Part shown: in pieces, positions 44,220 to 53,217 of the stretch
Numbering within the stretch: the first letter of the stretch is position 1
How the letters are laid out: every line of letters starts with the position of its first letter
DNA from: Aristophania vespae
Lineage (GTDB): Bacteria > Pseudomonadota > Alphaproteobacteria > Acetobacterales > Acetobacteraceae
NCBI RefSeq assembly: GCF_009906835.1
Contig: NZ_CP047652.1
Span: 1,798,001 to 1,862,000 of the forward strand
Reading direction: 5' to 3'
Length of the DNA stretch: 64,000 nt
Made by a program: the position numbers and the translations under genes
The notes under the pieces: generated by a model
Told to the model about the DNA's origin: nothing
Database searches by the model: none
The model's input: the letters and a program-made list of their open reading frames with translations, nothing else

Positions 44220-45632
44220 GTGAAACGCACTCCTAAATTACCAGTTAATATTGACCGAAACGAGCAAATCTCACTTTCAGAACAAATTAGAAAGGGAGTA
44301 ACGGACGCTATTTCAAAAGGTCTTTTGGCACCAGGTGCTCGCCTGCCTTCCTGGCTGGATCTGGCAGCTCAGCTTGGTGTTTCACGTGGAACAGTGAAAT
44401 CTGCTTATGACCGCCTAAAAGACGATCAGCTAGTTGCATCATCACCCTCTCAGGGGACAAGAGTTGCTCCGTTTTTACCAGAAAAAAATAACATTCCGAC
44501 AATTTCTGAGCCAGTCCCCAACTCTGCTTTATATCGGGACTTTTTGCTAGCTCGCGGCTTTTTCCAAATGGGTATTCCGGCAAAAGATAATTTTCCAGCA
44601 ACAACACTGGCCCGTTTATTTTCCGCCGCTATGCGAGCCCGCATGTCATCTCAACAGCTTTACCCTGATCCGCGTGGCGAAATAGAATTTCGGACAGAAA
44701 TAGCTGCCCAACTTGCCTTATCGCGCGGCCTAAAATGCCATCCCTCCCAAATATTCATTACCTCCGGCTTTACAGGCGCTTTAAGCGTAATTTTACAGGC
44801 CCTTAAATTACACGGCGAAAAAGCCTGGGTAGAAAATCCTGGCTTTCCTCCAGCACGTAAAGCATTGGAACTGGCAGGGTTGTCGCTTGTAGCTGTGCCT
44901 GTTGATCATGAAGGAATGAACATAGAATTTGGTTTATCACACGCCAAAGACGCCGCTTTGGCTTTGGTAACAGCAGGGCAGCAAGCCCCTTTGGGAGTAA
45001 CATTATCTCTCAAAAGACGTGCCCAGCTTCTCAATCGGGCAGACCAAAATCATAGCTGGATTATCGAAGATGATTATCTTGGAGAGTTACAGTTAAACCA
45101 TCGTGCAGCCCCGGCCCTTGCTTCCTTGGATTCAAAAGGACGCGTTATTTATACTGGCACTTTCAGCAAAACAATTAGCCCTAACTTAAGGCTGGGCTTT
45201 CTGGTGGCCCCTCCTTCTCTCATAGACATAATAGGCGATATTGTCGCCACACTCTCTCCTGCTCCTGAGCCTGCCCTACAAATGGCTATCAGAAATTTTA
45301 TGCATGAGGGCCATTTTTTGCGACATCTCCGAAAAATGAAACGGCTTTATCATGCGAGAAGTCAGGCTTTATGTGCTGAGTTTAATCAGATGGGTCATAA
45401 AGCTGAAATCAAAGGACTATCTATCCTTTTACAATTGCCAGAAACCGTACAGGATGAAACCATTATTAGCCAGGCCAGTCATTATGGATTAGCCCCTTCG
45501 GCTCTCTCTCGCTGGTATATGCCAAATACACCATCACATTCTGGCCTTCTCCTTGGCCTCGCCGATCCAGAAGGAAAAGACTTACTACAGGCCTGTAAAA
45601 AACTTGACCACGTCATTCGCAATCAGTCCTGA
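44220..45632 (+). CDS. MocR/PdxR-type transcriptional regulator
   Basis: 470 residues. The N-terminal 75 form a GntR winged helix (LSEQIRKGVTDAISKGLLAPG, LGVSRGTVKSAYDRL). After a linker comes a fold-type I aminotransferase domain with PDPRGEIEFRTEIA, WIIEDDYLGELQLN (the Asp that holds the pyridine nitrogen) and YTGTFSKTISPNLRLGFL, containing the PLP lysine. MocR proteins read PLP or an amino-acid adduct and usually act on a divergent neighbour, here the AhpD-like/cupin pair. The start appears to be GTG 44220, without a strong ribosome site. Confidence 0.9.
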   Translation: MKRTPKLPVNIDRNEQISLSEQIRKGVTDAISKGLLAPGARLPSWLDLAAQLGVSRGTVKSAYDRLKDDQLVASSPSQGTRVAPFLPEKNNIPTISEPVPNSALYRDFLLARGFFQMGIPAKDNFPATTLARLFSAAMRARMSSQQLYPDPRGEIEFRTEIAAQLALSRGLKCHPSQIFITSGFTGALSVILQALKLHGEKAWVENPGFPPARKALELAGLSLVAVPVDHEGMNIEFGLSHAKDAALALVTAGQQAPLGVTLSLKRRAQLLNRADQNHSWIIEDDYLGELQLNHRAAPALASLDSKGRVIYTGTFSKTISPNLRLGFLVAPPSLIDIIGDIVATLSPAPEPALQMAIRNFMHEGHFLRHLRKMKRLYHARSQALCAEFNQMGHKAEIKGLSILLQLPETVQDETIISQASHYGLAPSALSRWYMPNTPSHSGLLLGLADPEGKDLLQACKKLDHVIRNQS

Positions 45633-45633
45633 C

Positions 45634-45656
45634 GGTCATCATTTTTAATAATGACC
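45634..45656 (+). terminator. Hairpin after the MocR gene
   Basis: GGTCAT (45634-45639) pairs with ATGACC (45651-45656), continued by an ATT/AAT pair, next to the stop codon. ATATTTTTGG follows about six bases later. A weak terminator is likely. Confidence 0.55.
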
Positions 45657-45824
45657 ACCATATTTTTGGTACATTAAAAATAAAGATTTTTAGTTCTTTT
45701 ATATGAACCTAATTAATTTTACCCTTCTGTCACTACCCGCATAAACCATTTTAAAACACGTCATGTCTGGCCCAAAATTAACTTATCGGCTAGCCCCCAC
45801 CTTCACAAACTCCAGGACCTTACT

Positions 45825-46739
45825 ATGAAAATTCTTGTTGCCGGGGCGACAGGCACAATCGGACTTCCCCTTATTAGAGCACTTTGCGCCCTGGGCTATG
45901 ATGTTTCGGCCATAACGCGCCCCAAAACAGAAAAAGCTTGCCTTAAAGAGATCGGTGTCAAAACTTATGCCGTCAATATTTTTGACCGCACTGAAGTACA
46001 AACGGCAATTTCTGCCATAAGACCCAACGTTATTATTGATCAGATGACTCATTTACCTTCTGATCCAGCGGATATTCTTAGCTCAATACCGCTTGATACC
46101 CACCTCCATAAATTAGGAGGTCAAAACCTTTTAGAGGCCGCAAAATTACTTAATGTACGACGGTACATCATGCAATCTAAAGGGTTTTATCTTGATGCTC
46201 CCGAAGATTGTCTTGCTGATGAAAAAGCATCTTTAAGCATACAAGCCCCCGATATTATCGGCGAAAGCTGTCAGGTTCTGGCAGATTACGAAAATGATGT
46301 TACCCAGGCCCCAAATTTAGATGGTGTTATATTACGTTATGGCTTCTTTTACGGCCCTGGCACATGGTATCGACCGCATAGTATTCTAGCCAAACAATCA
46401 TGCAATGAAGGGTCTGTCATAATTGGTTCTGGCAAGGCTATATGGTCTTTTGTTCATATTGACGATGCCATCGCAGCTACAATTGCTGCACTCCACGCCA
46501 AGCCAGGAACATATAATATAGTCGATGACCACCCACTGCCTGTTCGTCAGTGGCTTCCCACTTTTATGCAGTGGATCAATGCTCCTGAACCTAAAAAAAT
46601 AGACATTCAAGAAGCTCGTAAAACTGTCAGTGAGGCCGGAATATATTTTCACTTGGGATTAAGGGGAGCCTCTAACCATTTGGCCAAAAAACATCTTGGC
46701 TTTAAACCTCGCCCTTTGCTGTGGGCAGGGTCAAACTGA
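45825..46739 (+). CDS. NAD(P)-dependent epimerase/dehydratase family protein
   Basis: 304 residues of extended short-chain dehydrogenase type. The start is MKILVAGATGTIGLPLIRAL, whose GATGTIG is the glycine-rich Rossmann motif. VIDQMTHLPS, the YIMQSKGFY stretch and LRYGFFYGPGTWY are further landmarks. The usual active-site Tyr-x3-Lys is altered (GFYLD lies where YxxxK is expected), so it may be a reductase-like or non-catalytic member. No operon partner; it is convergent with the SDR gene. Substrate unknown. Confidence 0.85.
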   Translation: MKILVAGATGTIGLPLIRALCALGYDVSAITRPKTEKACLKEIGVKTYAVNIFDRTEVQTAISAIRPNVIIDQMTHLPSDPADILSSIPLDTHLHKLGGQNLLEAAKLLNVRRYIMQSKGFYLDAPEDCLADEKASLSIQAPDIIGESCQVLADYENDVTQAPNLDGVILRYGFFYGPGTWYRPHSILAKQSCNEGSVIIGSGKAIWSFVHIDDAIAATIAALHAKPGTYNIVDDHPLPVRQWLPTFMQWINAPEPKKIDIQEARKTVSEAGIYFHLGLRGASNHLAKKHLGFKPRPLLWAGSN

Positions 46740-46872
46740 ACCAAAAGTCATTACGTCCCTGATATTATATTTGCAGCTTTATCTGGTGCTTGATGATGAA
46801 AGACAAGAAAGTTCCACTGGAAATACTATAATCACATCCAGCACCAGAATTTAGCATTATTAAAATGGGATT

Positions 46873-47673
46873 TTAAGCACCCAGCCCTAAAGACATACCT
46901 TCATCAATGACGATAGCTGCGCCATGCATGGCCTGAGCAGCATCACTTGTAAGAAACGCGACAACATTCGCAATATCATCAGGGCTTGAAAATGCACGCC
47001 TGCTAGGGTTGGACGAAGCAATGGATTTTAAAATCTCAGCCTGTGCAGGATCGTTAATTAACTGATCATGCATAGGCGTCTCAACACGGCCAGGCTCTAC
47101 AGCATTAATATTAATGCCCATAGGGCCGAGCTCTAAAGCCAAGGATTTGGTTAAAGCCGTTACGGCAGCTTTGCTCGCACAATAACCTGAATATGTTGCA
47201 AAGCTAAAAAAGGAGCAAATGGAGGAGAGGGCAACAATTTTACCTCCTGGCTGATTTTCGGACCCTTTTTTAACCAATGGAAGGGCAGAGCGAATAATAT
47301 TCCACATACCATTCACATTAATGGCAATCATACGATCAAAGGCTTCTGACGACTCATCAGTAATAGGCGTATCAAAAAATACCCCTGCACTATGAACAAC
47401 GATATCAAGCGTAATATTATCAGCCTGAAGTACTTTCATTAAAGCCGTAACATCAGCTTCTTTTGTTACATCCACACCATAGCTTTTCACCCATGGAGAG
47501 CCAGCTTGTGTTTGAGCAACTTTGGAAACAATTTGTACAGCCTCTGAATAGTCTTTTGAAGGACGACTTCCTACCAAGATTATATTACAGTTCTGCGAAG
47601 CAAGCTTACGGGCAATTGCTAACCCAATTCCTGATGTTCCACCTGTTATAAGTGCTGTTTTTATAGCAGCCAT
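46873..47673 (-). CDS. Classical SDR family oxidoreductase
   Basis: 266-residue short-chain dehydrogenase. Cofactor motif TGGTSGIGLAIA is near the start (T-G-x3-G-x-G), followed by VHSAGVFFDTPI at the NAG position, VALSSICSFFSFATYSGYCASKAAV with the catalytic Ser, Tyr and Lys, and NAVEPGRVETPM. NADPH is favoured by the arginine-bearing VGSRPSKD loop. No substrate assigned. It is divergent from the MATE gene over a 558-base AT-rich gap. Confidence 0.92.
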   Translation of the reverse strand: MAAIKTALITGGTSGIGLAIARKLASQNCNIILVGSRPSKDYSEAVQIVSKVAQTQAGSPWVKSYGVDVTKEADVTALMKVLQADNITLDIVVHSAGVFFDTPITDESSEAFDRMIAINVNGMWNIIRSALPLVKKGSENQPGGKIVALSSICSFFSFATYSGYCASKAAVTALTKSLALELGPMGININAVEPGRVETPMHDQLINDPAQAEILKSIASSNPSRRAFSSPDDIANVVAFLTSDAAQAMHGAAIVIDEGMSLGLGA

Positions 47674-48231
47674 ATCCTATTCTCCTTATTCTCAACCATA
47701 ATCACATGATCACAGACTTAGAACCTGATTTTATCATAGATATTATGTAGCATTAAAATATTAGTGTAAAATAATTACTCATATTTGTTTTATTTCTAAG
47801 AATAAATATAAAAATTTTATATCTTATAAATAATTATATTCATTTACACTATTTATAGTGATCTTTTTAAAATAACTTCGCAATCAATTTGTTTGTTGTT
47901 TTTATCAAAAATTCATTTTAGAAAATACCTGCATATTGGACAAAGATTCTATGGTTAGAGCCTAGATTAATAACCATAACTGATATTGCTTGTGATTATT
48001 GAATAAAAAACTTACAAGGAAGGCCCGACGAGATTCTGGCTATTATAGGCGCTATAATCAGTTTAATTACCCAATATGCTGAAAGCCACTATGGCGCAGC
48101 ATAAACACCAGTATAATCTATTTATAAGACAGTTGAAAAAGCTGGTTTTGAGCCTATGATCGCAAATTATTAATTTTCTTGCGAAGCTGGAAAGATCACT
48201 ATCCAGACGTAAATAGGCAATATCGTGCATT
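47674..48231. other. AT-rich intergenic region, possibly with a decayed gene
   Basis: 558 bases between divergent SDR and MATE genes. The first half is very AT-rich and probably holds both promoters. Around 48020-48160 short stretches read like remains of a protein on the plus strand (EILAIIGAIISLITQYAES, and TVEKAGFEPMIANY in another frame), each ended by stops. I do not recognise a family, and no intact gene is present. Confidence 0.4.
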
Positions 48232-49674
48232 ATGGATAATCATCCTTCTTCTGATCCTGACGATAAAAAGAAACTTTCTCATTCTCCTCAGCCTCTTATT
48301 AAAGATCGTCCCCTAAATCGCGCGCGTTTTGTTCATGGCAGTATTATGCGCCATGTACTAACAATGGCGATTACTGGGGCCGTCGGGCTTATGGCAGTTT
48401 TTGCTGTTGATTTACTGAATTTTTTCTACATCTCGCACTTACATGACCCGACATTAACCGCCGCTATTGCCTTTGCAAGCTCCCTTAGTTTTGTGCAGAC
48501 AGCCGTAGGGCTGGGCATGGCCATAGGATTAGGAGCCTGTATTGGCCGCCTCATTGGCGCCAGACAGCATGACCGCGCACGAGAATTAGCCTCGTCTTTT
48601 TTAGTTGTCATGATAATTGTCACACTCGCTTTGGGACTATTTACGGCAATTTTTGCTCATTATTTTCTGACTCTTTTAGGCGCTAAAGGAGAAGCTCTTA
48701 TACATGCTACGCGCTTTCTCCATATTATCTCACCAGCCTTGCCCCTTATTTGCCTGGGCATGACTCTTTCAGCCCTATTACGCGCAGTAGGTGATGCAAA
48801 ACGCTCTATGCGCGTTACATTAATAGGGGCAGTTTTTACCGCTATTTTAGATCCAATTCTGATTTTCGGTTTTAATCTCGGATTAGAGGGAGCAGCCATC
48901 AGCACAGTTCTTTCACGCTGTGCAATTTCAGTCAGTGGCTTTCTCAATCTTCGTGGTCACGCCATGATTGAACGCCCTAAATTGAACCTTATTATGCCTG
49001 CAACACGCGAAATTGGTAATATTGCCCTACCGGCCATCGGCACTAACCTAGCAACACCTGTTGGTGCTTTATTTGCTACTCATGCCATGTCACGCTTTGG
49101 CCTTGAAGCTGTATCAGGGCAAGCAGTTGTTGATCGTTTAGTACCCGTTTCATTTGCGTTTGTTTTTGCCCTGACCGGGTCAGTAGGCCCTATTATGGCG
49201 CAAAATCTCGGAGCAGGACAATTCCACCGGGTCAGAGAGGCTTTTATATGCTCTTTGAAACTCACAGCCCTTTGTGTAGCCATTGCCTGGGCTGTTTTTG
49301 CAAGCTGTCACACAGTTATTTTGAAATTATTCCATGTTCAAGGAGCAGGCATTGAGCTTGTTAATCTCTTTTGCTTCGGGGTTGTTGCAAGCTATATGTT
49401 TGTCGGGCTGCTTTTCGTCTCCAACACTGCTTTTAACAATCTTGGCCATCCTCTTTATTCGACCGCCTTTAATTGGGGACGTGCCACTCTAGGCACGATC
49501 CCTTTCGTCACTATTGGCGCTTATTATGGCCCTAAGGGCGTTATGATCGGTCAAGCACTTGGCGTTGTTATATTTGGCTCACTCGCTATGATGGCAGCCC
49601 TCTCAGTTATTCACAATCTAGAGAAAACAGCCTCTCATAAAATTCCAACTCCCTCTGCAAAGAATCAGCTATAA
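48232..49674 (+). CDS. MATE-family multidrug/toxin efflux transporter
   Basis: 480 residues with a hydrophilic N-terminus of about 35 and twelve predicted membrane helices in two homologous bundles. Landmarks are GSIMRHVLTMAITGAVGLMA, the first-bundle AVGLGMAIGLGACIGRLIG segment and its repeat GSVGPIMAQNLGAGQFHRVREA in the second half, the classic MATE sequence. Sodium- or proton-driven export of cationic drugs is the family role; substrate unknown. Its 3' end overlaps the convergent peptidase gene by 68 bases. Confidence 0.92.
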   Translation: MDNHPSSDPDDKKKLSHSPQPLIKDRPLNRARFVHGSIMRHVLTMAITGAVGLMAVFAVDLLNFFYISHLHDPTLTAAIAFASSLSFVQTAVGLGMAIGLGACIGRLIGARQHDRARELASSFLVVMIIVTLALGLFTAIFAHYFLTLLGAKGEALIHATRFLHIISPALPLICLGMTLSALLRAVGDAKRSMRVTLIGAVFTAILDPILIFGFNLGLEGAAISTVLSRCAISVSGFLNLRGHAMIERPKLNLIMPATREIGNIALPAIGTNLATPVGALFATHAMSRFGLEAVSGQAVVDRLVPVSFAFVFALTGSVGPIMAQNLGAGQFHRVREAFICSLKLTALCVAIAWAVFASCHTVILKLFHVQGAGIELVNLFCFGVVASYMFVGLLFVSNTAFNNLGHPLYSTAFNWGRATLGTIPFVTIGAYYGPKGVMIGQALGVVIFGSLAMMAALSVIHNLEKTASHKIPTPSAKNQL

Positions 49675-51547
49675 CGTCAGGGGCTCTAAAACCATGCCCT
49701 TCATGAGGGTATATATGGAAAATAGCTTCTTTCATCTGATCAGCAAGAGCTTTGGCCTGTGAAAGAGGCACAACCCGATCCTCTGCGCCATGAAGAAATA
49801 AAACGGGATTGGTCAGTTTTTCCGGCCATGATAAGGGAGAGCGCTCTTTATAAAGAGCTTCTGCCTGGGGCCATGGACCAATTAAGCCATCAAAATAACG
49901 CGCTTCAAAACGGTGTGTTTCTTGCACTAACCCCGTTAGATCCGTAACCCCATAAAAAACCGTTCCTCCACGAAAGAGCTTTGAAGATGCCAGCGCTGAA
50001 AGAACCGTAAGCCCCCCTGCACTACTACCCCGAATAACACAGCGACGGGGGTCTATTTTTTTCTGCTCAATAAGAGCTTTAACAGCTGTGCAACAATCCT
50101 GTACATCAAGCACCCCCCATAGTCCTTTGAGAGCATCTCTATATGTACGACCAAAGCCTGTTGACCCACGATAATTAACATCTAAGACAGCAAAGCCACG
50201 CGACGTCCACCATTGTACTTTAAAAGACAAAGCTGAACTTGCCTGCCCTGTAGGCCCTCCATGGACCAAAACCACTAAAGGAGGCAGTCCCCCTTCCTGA
50301 TGCCAACAATGATCGCCCTGCGCAGGAGGATAATAAAACGCCTGCAAAGGCGAAGGCCCCTCTTCCACCTCAAAATGCACTGAAATTGCCCTGGAAATGT
50401 CATTTTTAGTCACATGGGGCGGAAGCTCCCAGGCAAGACGAAAACGATCATATGCTCCATCTAAAGACCCTATTGCCAAGGCTGGAGGCGCATCTTGTGG
50501 AACATCTATCCAGGCAAAAACTGTCTTTTCCTTATTGACAGAACAAGGAACCATTTCGGGACTAGCTTTAACAGAAAGTTTTTCCCAGCCCTGCTTTGGG
50601 TCATACATTAAAAAGCAGGGAAGAGCATCCTTGATACCACGCGCCAAAATACGGCCATCTTCAAAAACACTATATGAATTTTGCCCAAACACCCAGGCAG
50701 GAAAACCAATTTCGACGCCAGCAGAGGGTAAAATATGAGTATGCCACTCCCCATTATTCCACTCAAATCTTATGGGCGACCAATAACGATCCTGCTCTTT
50801 CTCGCCACGTTTTTGATCTGAAAGAGCATAGAGATCCTGACCAGCCCATCGAGGCTCTATGAGGCTAATCCCGCCTTCCTGTCCGGCTAATACCCATTTT
50901 CTTTTAGTCGTCAGATCTATCACACATAATTGTGTCTCATCCCACGGCATGAAAGGATTTTGCCATTGATACCAGGCCAGAAACTGCCCATTGGGAGAGG
51001 GGCGTGGTGCTGCGTAAAAGTCGGAATCCCGTGCCCAGATATTGCATAATCCATTAGGGTTAACAGAAGCAATATCAGAGGATTCATAACCACTACTCTG
51101 ACATTCACGAACACAAAAAACTTCATCCCTATCAGGATGAAAAGAAAAGTCAGCATAGTGATAAATAAGCTCCTCGCCTTGCTCACTAACAGTCTGGCTT
51201 ATCCATTGTTGAGCCTCTTGCCCATTTATACTTAACCAGATACCGCCCTTTTTCCGGTCACTAAATATGATTTCTATACCTTTAGGCGTCAAACGCGCTT
51301 CCCAGGCACCGCCACCATATTCGTGAACTTTAGTACCTATATCATAGCCTAAGGGTGTTAAATCCCTGATTAAACCCTGCGTGTCTCGCGCTACCACAAC
51401 GGCACGTCCCCCCTCATCCGGGCGGCGCTCTAGCCAAAGACTATAATCCCCTATTATTTTAACATCACTAAATTGCCGTGTTTTGCGAACAATTAAAGAT
51501 GTATCAACCCAAGATTGTTTCTGGCATAAAGATGTTTGTGACAGCAT
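49607..51547 (-). CDS. S9 family prolyl-oligopeptidase-like serine peptidase
   Basis: 646 residues. The first 370 or so form a beta-propeller-like lid. The C-terminal alpha/beta hydrolase domain has the oxyanion VLVHGGPTGQ, the nucleophile elbow VIRGSSAGGLTVL, the Asp in LHGAEDRVVPLS and the His in HEGHGFRAP, completing the triad. No signal peptide is seen, so it is likely cytoplasmic, splitting short peptides (acylaminoacyl- or dipeptidyl-type). It is convergent with the MATE gene and overlaps it by 68 bases, with both C-termini looking natural. Confidence 0.9.
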   Translation of the reverse strand: MLSQTSLCQKQSWVDTSLIVRKTRQFSDVKIIGDYSLWLERRPDEGGRAVVVARDTQGLIRDLTPLGYDIGTKVHEYGGGAWEARLTPKGIEIIFSDRKKGGIWLSINGQEAQQWISQTVSEQGEELIYHYADFSFHPDRDEVFCVRECQSSGYESSDIASVNPNGLCNIWARDSDFYAAPRPSPNGQFLAWYQWQNPFMPWDETQLCVIDLTTKRKWVLAGQEGGISLIEPRWAGQDLYALSDQKRGEKEQDRYWSPIRFEWNNGEWHTHILPSAGVEIGFPAWVFGQNSYSVFEDGRILARGIKDALPCFLMYDPKQGWEKLSVKASPEMVPCSVNKEKTVFAWIDVPQDAPPALAIGSLDGAYDRFRLAWELPPHVTKNDISRAISVHFEVEEGPSPLQAFYYPPAQGDHCWHQEGGLPPLVVLVHGGPTGQASSALSFKVQWWTSRGFAVLDVNYRGSTGFGRTYRDALKGLWGVLDVQDCCTAVKALIEQKKIDPRRCVIRGSSAGGLTVLSALASSKLFRGGTVFYGVTDLTGLVQETHRFEARYFDGLIGPWPQAEALYKERSPLSWPEKLTNPVLFLHGAEDRVVPLSQAKALADQMKEAIFHIYPHEGHGFRAPDVIADSLQRELEFYERLFSLDCE

Positions 51548-51646
51548 TTTAAGACCTCGTTGGGTTTTATGTTTGGCTTTACTCTTTTATAAACTGTAAT
51601 TAGTGCCTTTTGTGCAAGATCGCAGCATCATTCAAGGAGCAAGATC

Positions 51647-52378
51647 CTGTTCCATATTTCAGACCTCACAAATTATATTGAACAGATACCGAGCCCTTAT
51701 GCCTATACCCTTATAGGCCTAATTATCATGCTTGAATGCACGGGTATCCCTCTCCCTGCAGAGAGCCTCTTGGTGCTTGCCTCACTTTACGCCTCTCAAA
51801 CTCATCATTTTAGCCCCGAAGGCCTTATAATAGCAGCAGCAACAGGGGCTATCATTGGCGATAATATAGGCTATTTGATAGGCTATAAATTTGGCTTTTC
51901 TTTACTGGAAAAACACGGTCCCAAAATAGGGCTCAATGAAGACCGGTTATTATTGGGGCGCTATCTATTTCGTCACTTTGGCGGGTTAGGTGTTCTTTTT
52001 GGCCGCTTCATGATGATTTTGCGTATTTTCATAGCGCTTCTAGCAGGAGCATCTCATATGCCCTGGAGAAGCTTTTTATTTTACAACGCGTCAGGTGGCA
52101 TTTTATGGGGATGTGGTTACGTTCTCATAACCTATGAAATTGGTAGGCAGATTGAAAAATTCTCAGGGCCCTTTAGCCTTATTCTGGGTTCCATAGCGGC
52201 TATTTTAATTATCATAGCTTTTCTGTTTTTACGCCGCCATGAACGACGATTAATTGTCAAAGCAAGAGAAGAAGAAAAACATCTATCCGAACATCATAAA
52301 AAAACTCAGTTTTTCCGCAAACGATCTGAAAAAAATTCAGGGTCTTACGACGATCATAATGACGATAATCATCATTAA
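51647..52378 (+). CDS. DedA-family membrane protein (probable CTG start)
   Basis: Polytopic inner membrane protein of the DedA/VTT family, implicated in lipid carrier flipping and envelope homeostasis. Landmarks are LECTGIPLPAESLLVLAS, the GAIIGDNIGYLIGYKFG re-entrant region and FGRFMMILRIFIALLAGASHMPW with the conserved F-x-R-x3-R pattern. The first ATG in frame (51728) would cut off the first membrane helix (SDLTNYIEQIPSPYAYTLIG). The frame is open upstream with no ATG, GTG or TTG, but CTG 51647 lies seven bases after AAGGAG (51634-51639), so CTG is the likely start, giving 243 residues. Very basic C-tail. Confidence 0.8.
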   Translation: MFHISDLTNYIEQIPSPYAYTLIGLIIMLECTGIPLPAESLLVLASLYASQTHHFSPEGLIIAAATGAIIGDNIGYLIGYKFGFSLLEKHGPKIGLNEDRLLLGRYLFRHFGGLGVLFGRFMMILRIFIALLAGASHMPWRSFLFYNASGGILWGCGYVLITYEIGRQIEKFSGPFSLILGSIAAILIIIAFLFLRRHERRLIVKAREEEKHLSEHHKKTQFFRKRSEKNSGSYDDHNDDNHH

Positions 52379-52783
52379 TATGGTGGGGACCTCGTTGATA
52401 ATGCGATAAAATCGCTCATTATGACTGTTTTTTCCCTGCTCAAAGAGACGGCGCCACATACCGCAGGCCCCCTGAAAAGCACCTAATGCCAAAACCGAAA
52501 TAACTTTGCTCCACCACCAAAAACTATGCCAGTCTACAATATGGGGCAAAGAGGCCATTGTAATTCCTGTTACGAATGTAACAATCATAGCCGGGGTCAT
52601 TATCTGTTTATAAAGACGCCTCTCCATAAGAGCAAAACGCTTATCTTCACGAGAACCATGCTCAAGCTGCGTGTGATAAACAAATAATCTAGGCAGGTAA
52701 AATAAACCTGCCATCCAGGATATGAACGCCATAATATGGAGCGCTAAAATCCACGTAAAATGGTCCTGAAGAAAAACCATCAT
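52337..52783 (-). CDS. hemJ: HemJ-type protoporphyrinogen oxidase
   Basis: Small four- or five-helix membrane protein that oxidises protoporphyrinogen IX in heme synthesis in bacteria lacking HemG/HemY. From ATG 52783 (148 residues) the pattern LALHIMAFISWMAGLFYLPRLFVYHTQ is present in part as ISWMAGLFYLPRLFVYH, with the conserved His residues, then MERRLYKQIMTPAM and a final INEVPTILMMIIVIMIVVRP. GGGAATTTT precedes the ATG; the frame opens 16 codons earlier but lacks a ribosome site. It overlaps the DedA gene by 42 bases at the 3' end. Confidence 0.88.
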   Translation of the reverse strand: MMVFLQDHFTWILALHIMAFISWMAGLFYLPRLFVYHTQLEHGSREDKRFALMERRLYKQIMTPAMIVTFVTGITMASLPHIVDWHSFWWWSKVISVLALGAFQGACGMWRRLFEQGKNSHNERFYRIINEVPTILMMIIVIMIVVRP

Positions 52784-52831
52784 AAAATTCCCTCTTTTTC
52801 TGCCACTTTTTTGCGGGCCAATTTTTAGCAC

Positions 52832-53205
52832 AACTATAATATTTAAGCGAAATACTTAATCTTTTTTCAGTTCAGCCATGCAAAGTGCTCTCAAACCCTG
52901 TCACAATAAAGTGTAATTATCTATAATATCGCACAAGCCTTAAGAATTTGTATCTATTAATCATTCGTAAATAAAAAATTCTTATTTTCGCCATAATTTC
53001 ATTATTAGAAGAAAATTTAGATTATCTTGATTTAGCATAAGAGAAATTTTATGTAACTTTTTTTTATTTCGTTAAAATTTGGGCAAAATTTACTTAAAAC
53101 TTGTTAAATTTTTACTTGATAACGTATAAAACTTTGTATAGGAAACCAAGACTACAATGGTACTATATTGCAGTCTCCTAAAAGTGTCTTTTGCTTATAA
53201 TATAG
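52832..53205 (+). other. AT-rich regulatory region ahead of the secretion operon
   Basis: 374 bases, very AT-rich with many short T and A runs, and no ORF worth reporting. It separates hemJ from the divergent IalB-TpsB-TpsA genes and should contain their promoter. The nearest AT-rich -10-like string is TATAATATAGG just before the ribosome site, but no clear pair of boxes was fixed. Confidence 0.5.
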
Positions 53206-53217
53206 GTGGTTAATATT

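Noticed and set aside
49607-49674. Frameshift as the cause of the MATE/peptidase overlap
   Set aside because: Both C-termini look natural for their families; a convergent overlap is sufficient.
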